This document shows, piece after piece, positions 15,864-23,953 of a stretch of 57,537 nucleotides of DNA. Position 1 is the first letter of the stretch. Each line of letters begins with the position of its first letter. This DNA comes from Alphaproteobacteria bacterium UBA1908 (GTDB taxonomy: Bacteria; Pseudomonadota; Alphaproteobacteria; Caedimonadales; UBA1908). The stretch lies in assembly GCA_002337525.1 (NCBI GenBank), contig DDGG01000017.1, forward strand, positions 50,667-108,203, given 5' to 3'. Position numbers and translations under genes: made by a program. The notes beneath the pieces are model-generated. The model was not told the origin of the DNA, made no database searches, and worked only from the letters and a program-made list of their open reading frames with translations.

Positions 15864-16445
15864 TTATGCCTCTGTCACTTTTTCGAGAAGAAAAGGCGGT
15901 TCGTGGTTTATACATCTATTTTTATTGGCAATGACAAGAAGTTCGGGCGGAGTCAAAGGACCTTTTTTACCAACCCAGTATCGAGACCCAAAAGGCATTT
16001 TTCTTAAAACAATTCGGTGTCCCTGCTTTGTTAAATATGAAAGAACACAATCGAGTGTTACCCAGGGGGACATCTCTATTGTCTGATCTTCTTTTCTCTC
16101 TTTAAGAGCCTCATAAGCATGAATTACTTTGGGATCAAAAGCAGGCATCGTCTTAAGATGATCAGAAGCATTTTCATCTCTCAAAAGTTGAACTTCATTA
16201 ATTTTTTCTTTGACTGTTTTGAAGGTTGCAAGATTCATTAAGCTTTTGGGTCGCGCTCCCCGAGGTTGACTTCCCAAAGGTCGGATCCCTTGACGGGAAA
16301 GAGCCTTGTTAATTGCTGTTGGAGATCTCCCTAGAATTTCAGATATTGTTTTTAACGAAGCTCCCATCTGATATGCAATCATTAAATTACGCTTTTCGTT
16401 GTTTGTCCATCGGCGTTTTGACGATTTAGAAAACGTTGTTTTCAT
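15864..16445 (-). CDS. Helix-turn-helix protein, GcrA/homeodomain-like N-terminus
   Basis: A 193-residue protein. Residues 10-52 ('RRWTNNEKRNLMIAYQMGAS', then ISEILGRSPTAINKAL) form a trihelical DNA-binding unit like those of GcrA or transposase-type HTH domains; the remainder is unrecognised. The ATG at 16445 follows AGGGTG by 6 bases; a GTG three codons earlier is less likely. It is divergent from the XRE regulator at 16687 and shares a 240-base control region with repeated TTGTCAAA sites. It is not GcrA itself, because the rest of that protein's pattern is missing. Likely a regulator acting with the AT-hook protein. Confidence 0.7.
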   Translation of the reverse strand: MKTTFSKSSKRRWTNNEKRNLMIAYQMGASLKTISEILGRSPTAINKALSRQGIRPLGSQPRGARPKSLMNLATFKTVKEKINEVQLLRDENASDHLKTMPAFDPKVIHAYEALKERKEDQTIEMSPWVTLDCVLSYLTKQGHRIVLRKMPFGSRYWVGKKGPLTPPELLVIANKNRCINHEPPFLLEKVTEA

Positions 16446-16485
16446 ATTTTTCACCCTATCAATTTTATTTTTTTATAAAAAAAGC

Positions 16486-16572
16486 TTGTCAAATCATATA
16501 TTTTTCGAATATACCATATACAAACGTCTTAAGTGGGTTTCTTTTTGACAAATACAAGGTCTTGTTGTCAAA
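16486..16572. promoter_or_regulatory. Three-site operator between divergent regulators
   Basis: TTGTCAAAT occurs at 16486-16494. TTTGACAA at 16544-16551 and TTGTCAAA at 16565-16572 form an exact inverted pair with 13 bases between. The TTGACA inside the second site is also a good -35 element for the rightward XRE gene (17 bases to a weak TCAAAT -10), so a protein bound here would cover the promoter. This is the usual layout of an autoregulating repressor. The binder is not proven. Confidence 0.55.
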
Positions 16573-16686
16573 TAATTGCCCATAAAGACTTTAAAATAAG
16601 AAAAAATAACAAGGGGCGTGTTAAGCATTCTGACTGTCTAGTTTTTAAAAAGACATAAGAATCGGAGAAACAGAGAGAGGTTTTTA

Positions 16687-17535
16687 ATGTCAGCAACTCA
16701 TAAAAATTTAAATACTAATCATCTTGGAAACACTATTGACTCTAAACAGTCATCAGAAAAAGAGATGTCAGGTTTTACGGCAACTCCAAAGGGTGTTACA
16801 AATGTCGTTTCTATGGAAAAAACGCGTGTCTCGCATAACAAACTTCTGACAAGAAAACGCAAAAAATCACGTCATCCATTAAGAGAGCTACGTCTTCAAA
16901 GAGGGTTCACTTTGGAAGAGCTTGCAGAATTAACGCGCCTTTCCCCTTCATATTTGTCTCGACTAGAGAGCGGATCTCGTCGATTAAATGCCGATATACT
17001 GAATAGAATTGCCTTTGTCTTGTCATGCCACCCGGGTGATTTGCTTCCGCACGATTCTCATACAAGCAAATTTATTTCTCCAAGCGCTCAACAAGAAGAA
17101 GCATCATCTTCTTTACCTCAGGATTTACCTTTGTATTCTCTTGATTTATCACCTGAAGGCAAAACAACATTAAATACTGCCTGTGCTGATGCATGGATTT
17201 CACGTCCTCCGGAAATTTCTGGGGTTGCAAGAGCTTTTGCCTTTAAAGTACACCCCGAAACACAACACATTCGCTATTCAACAACAGATCATATCTTCAC
17301 ACACCCTACACGATCATTAACACCATCTTGTCATATGATTGCACTTAACGCGAATGATGAAGCCTTTATTGGGCAGTTTGTGGGGTGGAAATCTGATGAG
17401 TCAGGTCACCCAGAAGCCCTTGAGATGAAGGTATTCGAGAAAACGGCAACTGGCTTTGAAGAAAAGGCAATCGAAATTGCCCGAAGTGATTTGAAGGCAT
17501 CTTACCGCATCGTTGGTTCGATGGAAGCTGCCTAA
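16687..17535 (+). CDS. XRE-type regulator with a degenerate S24/LexA-like C-terminal domain
   Basis: The 282-residue protein has a Cro/CI-type HTH at about residues 64-120 ('LRELRLQRGFTLEELAELTR'). From about 168 it aligns by eye with the S24 peptidase domain of alphaproteobacterial XRE-S24 regulators: 'WISRPPEISGVARAFAF', 'IRYSTTDHIFTHPTR', and the terminal 'YRIVGSMEA'. In that alignment the catalytic Ser of the 'GDSMEPRY' motif is Thr192 and the catalytic Lys is Gly229. Self-cleavage is therefore unlikely and the domain may only dimerise or sense a ligand. A long polar N-terminal extension (about 55 residues) precedes the HTH. Ribosome binding site GAGAGAGG. Followed by a strong terminator. 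Confidence 0.82.
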   Translation: MSATHKNLNTNHLGNTIDSKQSSEKEMSGFTATPKGVTNVVSMEKTRVSHNKLLTRKRKKSRHPLRELRLQRGFTLEELAELTRLSPSYLSRLESGSRRLNADILNRIAFVLSCHPGDLLPHDSHTSKFISPSAQQEEASSSLPQDLPLYSLDLSPEGKTTLNTACADAWISRPPEISGVARAFAFKVHPETQHIRYSTTDHIFTHPTRSLTPSCHMIALNANDEAFIGQFVGWKSDESGHPEALEMKVFEKTATGFEEKAIEIARSDLKASYRIVGSMEAA

Positions 17536-17556
17536 ACACACAAATTACTATGATAT

Positions 17557-17593
17557 AAGAGCTCTTTTTAATGAGAGAGCTCTTTTTATTTTT
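17557..17593 (+). terminator. Rho-independent terminator of the XRE gene
   Basis: AAGAGCTCT (17557-17565) pairs with AGAGCTCTT (17576-17584) around a 10-base loop, followed by TTTATTTTT. It lies 21 bases after the XRE stop codon. Confidence 0.85.
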
Positions 17594-17680
17594 GAATCTT
17601 CACTTTTAAGACAACACGACACTATAAACTATTTTCTCAATCCAAATTTACTCATACAAAACTTCTGTGGATTTTATTAT

Positions 17681-17941
17681 TTAATGCAACTCAAATGATG
17701 TTTGGTAATGTTGCATTTCGGCGGGTTTTATAATTTCTGTATTTGTGATCGCAACAGAATGCATCTTCCCTTCAATATTCTTTTCCCAAAACTCAAGAAA
17801 ACTCGTAAGAACAGGGAAATCTGGTGATAAATCAAGTTCTTGCCAAATAAAGCTTTGCAATAAATCAGGGTAATCAGGCAAATGATAAATAATTTCAGCA
17901 GTTGTTAATCTGTAATCATTTAATTGTTTAAATAGAGTCAT
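17681..17941 (-). CDS. usg: Usg family protein
   Basis: The 86-residue protein matches the small alphaproteobacterial Usg family over its full length: 'YRLTTAEIIYHLPDYPDLLQ', 'LDLSPDFPVLTSFLEFWE' and 'HSV....IIKPAE'. The family is often found beside tryptophan or aromatic biosynthesis genes, and its biochemical role is unknown. Here it is a single gene with no trp genes nearby. It converges on the XRE gene and is divergent from the secreted gluzincin across an AT-rich 489-base gap. Confidence 0.88.
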   Translation of the reverse strand: MTLFKQLNDYRLTTAEIIYHLPDYPDLLQSFIWQELDLSPDFPVLTSFLEFWEKNIEGKMHSVAITNTEIIKPAEMQHYQTSFELH

Positions 17942-18430
17942 ACTATTTCCTTATAAAAAGTTAACCCTACTTATACTTTAAACAAAATTGATAAAATTTT
18001 TATTAAGAAACATAATAAAGATGAGGTAAGTATCTTTTTTTCTTATTTTGCTCTCCGAAGTTAACTTAAAAACAGGCTCTATGGGCATGCTCATATTGTT
18101 TCCACACTCTCAATCAATCAGATACTGAGACCTTAGTAAATTATTTGATCACAAAACTGTAAACATAAAATCTAAAAATGAATGACATTCTTTTTGCTTG
18201 AATATGTTGTTATAGAATCTTAAAAAAGAGTATATCTTACTTCTCTCAACGTAATAATTTGTCGCAACAAAAAATACCTTGGCAGAACCCTTGTTTCTTA
18301 AGCATTTAATAATAAATACATTTTTTATTAATAATTTATAAATATACAGTCAATTTACTTTTAACATTTTGAAGGTTCCATCAAGAGACTGCACATTCCA
18401 TTTTGCAGCAATCAAAGAGGGAGAATCTTC
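17942..18430. other. AT-rich intergenic region between usg and the secreted gluzincin
   Basis: This is the divergent control region for both genes. It contains a near-palindrome ATGGGCATGCTCAT at about 18081-18094 and AT-rich runs near 18310-18350. No open frame, RNA gene or repeat copy was recognised. Confidence 0.5.
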
Positions 18431-19777
18431 ATGAAAAAACAACTTCTTATTGCCACTTTTTTATCAACAACAATAGTTCTACCATCACTTTCCAAAGATC
18501 TTTGGTCAAGCGCCTTACCAAGTGATGCAGATCTTATTGAGAGTTTAAGAACGAATACAACTGATCCGGGTAAAGGTATTAAAGTCAAAGTCCGATTGCA
18601 AGACAGTCATGTTAAACATATTCCTTCGGAAAAAATTTACTTTCCTCAAACTGTTTTTGAAGGACCTTCAGATTTTCAGTTTATATACGGAGATGACAGC
18701 AGGGCTTTTTACAGAGAAGATGGTAATTACACAACAAAAAGACTTTATACTGATAGGCTCGTAAAAGCCGACAGCGCGAGTGTATATGGGGCACTTCGAT
18801 ATTCATCAAATCTCTTTCAAGAAGATTTAAGGACTTTACTAAGGGTAAACCCGGGTCAGGAGCCCCTCCGCCAGGCGACCTATCAATACACTCACTCCAC
18901 AACAACATCTCCCCTTATTTACTATATAAAGGGTGAAGAAATGCAAAATGCCTACTACACACGTTTTGATTATGAGGGCGAGACATACCGAATGATGGTA
19001 ATGGGATACTATAAAGATGGTCCCTGGAAAACAATTTATACAGCCCAACATCCTGACATTCTATGGCATGAGCTAGGCCATTCAATTGTTGATGCAGCAC
19101 GACCGGATCTGTTTAACGATACTTATCAAGCTGGCGCCTTTCATGAAGCCTGGGGAGATACCAATGCACTTTATACAGCCTTGTCTATTCCTTCCATGAG
19201 GCGAAAAGTTATTGGCGATACCCGGGGAGATCTACATCAAGAAAATTTCATTGCCCATATGGCAGAGCGCTTTGGAGCATCAGTCCTGAGACAGGATAAT
19301 GGTTTAAGAGATCTCGATGATGATGTCCGTGTCAGTGATGTCTCAAAACAGGTACATGATTTGTCAAGGGTTTTAAGTGGTGTTATCTATGATATTAACG
19401 TCTCTGCGTATGAGACTTATATGAAGAAATTTGGGGGCATCGCCACAGAGGTTTTGGGACAAACTTCTTCCCTTCTTCGCCAGGAATGGGTTCATACGTT
19501 GACACAAGTTGATGCTGCCCCCTCCTTTACCGATATTGGAAGAACATTTCAGGCAAATTTCGGAGCCGAGGGGAGTAAAGATGCCCTGGGTCTTCCCCTT
19601 CAATCCATTATAGCTGAAGAGTTTGCCAAAAAAGATATTGTGTTGGATGAGACAGATGATAGCTGGGGCTGGGATCAAGTTGAGGGTGTAACATGGCAAT
19701 CAGCCCATGGCGGTTCTGTAAAAATGGAAAGTAATTTTGCACGGGCAGTAGCCTACAAGGCATCAAAATCAGAATAA
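18431..19777 (+). CDS. Secreted gluzincin zinc metalloprotease (thermolysin/M4-M36-like core)
   Basis: A 448-residue protein with a Sec signal peptide (hydrophobic core residues 4-20). The catalytic core has 'HELGH' at 213-217 (zinc ligands H213 and H217, catalytic E214) and 'AFHEAWGD' at 236-243, where E239 and D243 match the third ligand and following Asp of the gluzincin 'NEA..D' motif. A downstream 'LSGVIYDI' resembles the M4 C-terminal helix region. Residues 25-200 could be a propeptide. It would act in the periplasm or outside the cell. It is a single-gene unit with its own terminator. Sequence outside the core is too divergent to name a subfamily; an export-dependent virulence role is inference. 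Confidence 0.82.
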   Translation: MKKQLLIATFLSTTIVLPSLSKDLWSSALPSDADLIESLRTNTTDPGKGIKVKVRLQDSHVKHIPSEKIYFPQTVFEGPSDFQFIYGDDSRAFYREDGNYTTKRLYTDRLVKADSASVYGALRYSSNLFQEDLRTLLRVNPGQEPLRQATYQYTHSTTTSPLIYYIKGEEMQNAYYTRFDYEGETYRMMVMGYYKDGPWKTIYTAQHPDILWHELGHSIVDAARPDLFNDTYQAGAFHEAWGDTNALYTALSIPSMRRKVIGDTRGDLHQENFIAHMAERFGASVLRQDNGLRDLDDDVRVSDVSKQVHDLSRVLSGVIYDINVSAYETYMKKFGGIATEVLGQTSSLLRQEWVHTLTQVDAAPSFTDIGRTFQANFGAEGSKDALGLPLQSIIAEEFAKKDIVLDETDDSWGWDQVEGVTWQSAHGGSVKMESNFARAVAYKASKSE

Positions 19778-19798
19778 AAACATATTGTAAATTAATGA

Positions 19799-19832
19799 GG
19801 AAGAGAGGAGGTAAACTCTCTTCCCTTTTTTG
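19799..19832 (+). terminator. Rho-independent terminator of the gluzincin gene
   Basis: GGAAGAGAG (19799-19807) pairs exactly with CTCTCTTCC (19816-19824) around an 8-base loop, followed by a C and then seven T, 22 bases after the stop codon. Confidence 0.85.
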
Positions 19833-20070
19833 AAAAAATCGCAATTCCCTAATGTCAAAATCACTTTTATTTTTTTGAAAAAACTCAAGTTAATAAATAT
19901 TAACAATCAAAAAAGTAGTCTATCTTTATATTTTTAAATAAAAAACTTCTTTTTGCAAAATACAGGCCAAGAATTCACCTAATATAAAAATATTTTTCTC
20001 GACGAATAACCCTCAATAAGTATATAATGAAAATTGGGTAGATAAAAAAATAATAAGGAGGTCCAATTCT

Positions 20071-20241
20071 ATGTCCACAGAGACTCACATACAATCCTTG
20101 AAATCAAAGCATGCCTTACTTGATCAGGGACTCGAAGAAGAATCACAGCGTCCCCTTCCCGATCTTGTCCTTATGACAGAATTAAAACAGAAAAAACTTC
20201 AAATAAAGGATGAAATAAGACGTCTCAAATCAGATCTCTAA
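20071..20241 (+). CDS. DUF465 (YdcH-like) small protein
   Basis: A 56-residue protein with the DUF465 pattern: 'HIQSLKSKHALLDQGLEEE' followed by SQRPLPD and a basic helix 'ELKQKKLQIKDEIRRLKSDL'. The family forms short helical hairpins; its role is unknown, and the proteins are frequent in alphaproteobacteria. The start is well supported: AAGGAGGT, the best ribosome binding site in the window, lies 8 bases before the ATG. Single gene, followed by a bidirectional terminator shared with the convergent helicase gene. Confidence 0.9.
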   Translation: MSTETHIQSLKSKHALLDQGLEEESQRPLPDLVLMTELKQKKLQIKDEIRRLKSDL

Positions 20242-20301
20242 ATTCATGAGTTAGAGCCTTATCACCTTAAGCCTGAAAATCAGGGTTTTATTCACGGATA
20301 G

Positions 20302-20340
20302 GAAAAGAGCATCCCAAACCTACGGCGCTCTTTTCTTTTA
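20302..20340. terminator. Bidirectional terminator between DUF465 and the helicase gene
   Basis: GAAAAGAGC (20302-20310) pairs with GCTCTTTTC (20327-20335) around a 16-base loop; A-rich on one side and T-rich on the other, so it can serve both convergent genes. Confidence 0.75.
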
Positions 20341-20362
20341 CCTTATTATGAAACTTTTTGCC

Positions 20363-21826
20363 TTATGCAGCAGAAGGACGTCGCGCCTGCGGCTTTTTCT
20401 TCAGGGAAAGAGTTGGTTTTTTTGGTGCTCTATCACTTTTAAAGGTCGCTTTTTTATTGGCTGAACTCCCTCTACGTTCAGAAAAAGTACTCTTTTTACG
20501 ATCCGGTGAAAACGACTTCTTGCCCGTAAAAGATTTTCTATCTGATGAAGGCCGCTTACGGTCTGAAGAGACACCTTCTTGACGATCTGGTGAAAACGAC
20601 TTCTTGCCCGCAAAAGATTTTCTATCTGATGAAGGCCCCTTACGATCTGAAAAACCACCTTTTTTACGGTCAGATGAGAAACGCTTGCCAGGAGCCTTCT
20701 TTCTGGAAAAAGTTTTCTGGGATTTATCCCGTGGGGGAGGTTTAAAATTAGGGTCTAATAAACGTTGAATGGCAAACCACTTGCCTCTTTCCGACGGAGA
20801 CACAAAACAAAGAGCCTGACCTTTAGCTCCTGCACGGGCTGTACGTCCAATTCTATGAATATAATCCTCCGGGCACTGGGGTAAATCAAAATTAATAACA
20901 TGCTCAATATGGGGAATATCAAGCCCCCGTGCTGCAACATCGGTTGCGATAAGAACACGAAATTTTTTGGCTCTAAACGCCCGAATGACGTTCTCACGCT
21001 TGTTATGTTTTAAATCTCCATGCAGGGCATCTGTATGATGATTTTCTGACGCAAGACGTTTTGCCATGCGTTCTGCTCCGAATTTCGTTTTCACGAATAC
21101 AATAATGGATCCTTCACGCACTTTTAACTGTTCTGAAAGAGTCGTAAATTTATCCTGTTCTGCCAAGTGCGTCACTTCCTGGTCGATATTTTCAGCAGGG
21201 TTTGTGACAGACCCTACAGAAATTCTGACAGGATTCTTCATATAGTTTTCTGACATTTTTAAAATATTTTTTGGTAAAGTCGCAGAAAACAAAAGTGTCT
21301 GACGTTCTTGGGGCAAGTGTTTAACGATCTCATCAATCTGGATACTAAATCCCATATCCAGCATGCGATCTGTTTCATCCAGCACAAGGTAAGTAACCTT
21401 TTTAAGGCTCAGGCTGCCACGTTTTATATGATCAGAAAGACGTCCGGGAGTTCCCACAAAGAGACGAGGCCCCCTGCGAAGACTTTGGCATTGTTTCCCG
21501 ATTGAATCCCCTCCAATTAAAAGGGCGGTTTTAATTGGAGATTTTTTTCCAAGAAAAGCCATCATATTTTTATGAACCTGGGTTGCAAGCTCACGTGTTG
21601 GTGTAATAATAAGACCCTGGGCCGAAGAGTCACTTAAAAGCTTTGCAATCAGAGGGATCCCAAAAGCCCCTGTCTTTCCAGTCCCCGTTTGGGCCGATCC
21701 CAAAATATCCTGGCCTTGCATGGCAATGGGAATCGCCTGTTCCTGAATAGGAGTAGGCGTTTTGAAATCAAGTGCCTCAAGAGACATTAAAAGAGATTTT
21801 GGTAAATTAAAGGCATCAAAAGTCAT
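20363..21826 (-). CDS. RhlE-like DEAD-box RNA helicase with variant motif II (DETD) and repetitive basic tail
   Basis: ATP-dependent RNA helicase, probably for ribosome assembly or RNA turnover. Motifs in order: Q-motif region 'KTPTPIQEQAIP', motif I 'AQTGTGKT', 'PTRELATQ', motif II 'LDETDRMLDMGF', motif III 'SAT', and 'HRIGRTARAG'. Motif II reads DETD, not DEAD. Residues from about 370 to the end form a basic low-complexity tail with near-repeats of 'SSDRKSFAGKKSFSPDR' type, which would bind RNA without sequence preference. The ATG at 21826 follows AGGAAAG; the frame also opens from a TTG 7 codons earlier. The protein has 487 residues. Confidence 0.93.
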   Translation of the reverse strand: MTFDAFNLPKSLLMSLEALDFKTPTPIQEQAIPIAMQGQDILGSAQTGTGKTGAFGIPLIAKLLSDSSAQGLIITPTRELATQVHKNMMAFLGKKSPIKTALLIGGDSIGKQCQSLRRGPRLFVGTPGRLSDHIKRGSLSLKKVTYLVLDETDRMLDMGFSIQIDEIVKHLPQERQTLLFSATLPKNILKMSENYMKNPVRISVGSVTNPAENIDQEVTHLAEQDKFTTLSEQLKVREGSIIVFVKTKFGAERMAKRLASENHHTDALHGDLKHNKRENVIRAFRAKKFRVLIATDVAARGLDIPHIEHVINFDLPQCPEDYIHRIGRTARAGAKGQALCFVSPSERGKWFAIQRLLDPNFKPPPRDKSQKTFSRKKAPGKRFSSDRKKGGFSDRKGPSSDRKSFAGKKSFSPDRQEGVSSDRKRPSSDRKSFTGKKSFSPDRKKSTFSERRGSSANKKATFKSDRAPKKPTLSLKKKPQARRPSAA

Positions 21827-22177
21827 CGAAGAATCTTTCCTGTACAAAGAAACGGGACATCTACAGAAAAGAGCCCTTTCTTAAATCAAAACAAAAGAGC
21901 TGTCTTAAGGTGCATCGCACACAAGATACTCTTTCGATTGACTTACGGAAAAACCTGCAAAATGCTTCGAGAAAACAGAAATAAAAATACTCGAAATATA
22001 AAGAGTAATAGAAAACTCAATTCAGCTTATAGGGGTTTTTGACAAAAAAAGCAACCTATTTCTTTTTAATAATTTTTCTAATACAAAATTAAAATAATAT
22101 TTTTGAAAGTAATATATCGGCCTCTTAAAATGACCGATATATTATAACTTAAAAATCAAAGATCTGTTACGATAGTA
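21827..22177. other. Intergenic region upstream of the helicase gene, with a perfect 11-bp inverted repeat
   Basis: TAATATATCGG (22110-22120) is the exact reverse complement of 22134-22144, with a 13-base loop, placed 33 bases after the stop of the secreted gene at 22178. It may end that transcript, though no clear T-run follows. The rest is AT-rich and presumably holds the helicase promoter. Nothing else was recognised. Confidence 0.5.
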
Positions 22178-22585
22178 TTATAGTACACCTGTTAGAAACA
22201 GGTATTCAGTACGCTGTTCAATCATACTATTAAAAGTACGCCAAACGGGGTCCAGGTCTTCAACTAACCTAAAAAGGTTGTCACTATTAGGATAATCCGG
22301 GCTTTTAATGACTGATTTTGCGGCATGGCCAACAACATCTCTTGCTAGCAAATAGTAACTTTTCCAACCCTCAGAAAGGCATGTTTTAACGACAGGCCGC
22401 ACTTTAATAACGCGTGTTAAGTCTTGTAATTCCTTGATTTGCAAAGAATCACGATTGAATGATCTCATGAACTTTTGAACAGAAGAAATTTGTGTAGCAT
22501 CCCTCTCTTCTGATAAATCAGTTGAATAAGCATTAAAACTGATCACTGATAGAAATCCGGCGAATAGGTATTTAGTAAGTCTCAC
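22178..22585 (-). CDS. Small secreted protein of unknown function
   Basis: A 135-residue protein with a Sec signal peptide ('MRLTKYLFAGFLSVISFNAY', cleavage near residue 21). The mature part is mostly helical in character with one cysteine ('VVKTCLSEGW') and matches no family I recognise. Single-gene unit. A TTAA-N7-TTAA site at 22662-22676 lies about 80 bases upstream. Likely periplasmic or exported. Confidence 0.7.
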   Translation of the reverse strand: MRLTKYLFAGFLSVISFNAYSTDLSEERDATQISSVQKFMRSFNRDSLQIKELQDLTRVIKVRPVVKTCLSEGWKSYYLLARDVVGHAAKSVIKSPDYPNSDNLFRLVEDLDPVWRTFNSMIEQRTEYLFLTGVL

Positions 22586-23236
22586 TTTTTAAAAACTCCA
22601 AGAATGTGTGAATAACTGGAGAAAAATGCATCATAAATGACAAAGTGTCAAAATATTTTATTTAAAATAAAATTAATAAAAATTATTTCTATTATCTTTA
22701 TTTTTGATGGCCAAAACTCGTAATTCCTGTGCTTGTTTAAATCCAAGTGAGGGAAGAATAATTCTCTGTTTTGAAAATTCCAGGGCTTTATACAAAGATT
22801 TTTGACGGGTTCCTGACACTTTTTTCAGGCTCAACGGATAATGAAAGAGGACTCTTGTTTTTTGATAGAATAAAAAAATTAATTTTTAGAAGCTGATCTG
22901 GATGACAGCTTTACCATGACAACACAGTTCGGCTGGATCGTGACGTCGGCCTGCGGTCTCCTCACGATGACGCTTCCGTTCCGTTATTTAGAATACGCCT
23001 CTTCCACCGCCCTTCAGAATGGACCTCCTTCCCTCCATCATTCAGAGCGAGGGAAGAATCCCATCCCCTGAGGAAATGCCGGGCTTGCTCTTTAAGTTCT
23101 GGATCCCGACGGGTGGCCTTGCCCCTTCTGGATGACAGCCCCCCTCTGACATTTAGAGGGCGTTTTCTTCCTCCGTATTTTATGATAGAAGCCCCAAATC
23201 TAAAAATCCGGAGCTTGCAAAATATACTTGGAAAAG
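22586..23236. other. Gene-free stretch: promoter side of the secreted gene, then a diverged copy of the 175-bp repeat
   Basis: The first 300 bases are AT-rich and contain the CtrA-like site TTAAAATAAAATTAA at 22662-22676. From 22897 the DNA becomes GC-rich repeat element (separate entry). No open frame of interest on either strand. Confidence 0.6.
22897..23160 (+). repeat. Dispersed 175-bp-type repeat, locus 1 (diverged)
   Basis: Starts and ends with TCTGGATGACAG and contains CATTCAGAGCGAGGGAAGAA and TCTGGATCCCGACGGGTGGC. The central hairpin seen in other copies (GGGTGGC-GTT-GCCACCC) is damaged here. It lies downstream of ppa. Same family as 37930-38402, 41650-41950 and 45389-45592. Confidence 0.85.
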
Positions 23237-23767
23237 TTAAGCTATGCGGTAAGTGTTAACCCCTTTTTCAATCAGTTTTGCTGCCATATCTGGTCCTTCC
23301 CACCGCAAGATTTTAACCCACTTTCCAGGCTCCAGGTCTTTGTAGTGCTGAAAGAAATGGGAGATTTGATGTTGCAAACTTTCTGGCAAATCTTCGTAGG
23401 TTGCGACCTTGTCATAATAGGGTTTCAAATCACTGACAGGGACCATCAGAATTTTTTCATCAAGACCTGCCTCATCTTCCATAACAAGAACGCCAATAGG
23501 ACGAGCCCGAATGATGGCCCCCGGAATAACAGGTACTCTCCCAATAACAAGGGCGTCCACCGGGTCTCCATCCTCGGCAAGAGTGTGAGGAATAAAACCA
23601 TAGTTGGCAGGGTAGTACATGGCCGTAGGTAAAAATCGATCAACAAAAAGAGCCCCTGAATCTTTGTCAATTTCATATTTAACAGGGTCGCCTCCGAAAG
23701 GGATTTCTATAATTACATTCACGTCCCAGGGCGGATTCTCTCCAATTGAAATACGGTCAATATTCAA
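23237..23767 (-). CDS. ppa: Inorganic pyrophosphatase (family I)
   Basis: Hydrolyses pyrophosphate to drive biosynthesis. The 176-residue protein has the family I metal site 'EDGDPVDALVI' with its three aspartates and the preceding 'YPANYGFIPHT'; the later block 'PYYDKVATYEDLP' with 'DLEPGKWVKI' is also typical. Soluble hexameric enzyme of normal length. Divergent from the secreted gene at 23954; downstream lies a repeat element. Confidence 0.97.
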   Translation of the reverse strand: MNIDRISIGENPPWDVNVIIEIPFGGDPVKYEIDKDSGALFVDRFLPTAMYYPANYGFIPHTLAEDGDPVDALVIGRVPVIPGAIIRARPIGVLVMEDEAGLDEKILMVPVSDLKPYYDKVATYEDLPESLQHQISHFFQHYKDLEPGKWVKILRWEGPDMAAKLIEKGVNTYRIA

Positions 23768-23953
23768 AACTATTTCCTTTTGCTGTCAATTTGTCTGGTC
23801 TGTATAAACTAAAATGGGCTTAAAACGCAAGAATTCAAACATAAAATTTGGCAGAATGACAAAAAAGTGGGCAACCTATTGCTTTAAAAATATTCTTTGC
23901 TATAAAACACTTTCCACTCACGGTGGTTTTAGTTCAATGAAAATGAGGAAACT

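Noticed and set aside
15864..16445. Naming the HTH protein GcrA
   Set aside because: Only the N-terminal trihelical unit resembles GcrA; the C-terminal part and length do not follow the family.
20470..20640. Tandem repeat as a separate element
   Set aside because: It is coding sequence for the repetitive basic tail of the helicase and stays in frame.
23228..23632. 134-codon open frame antisense to ppa
   Set aside because: Antisense shadow of ppa without ribosome binding site.
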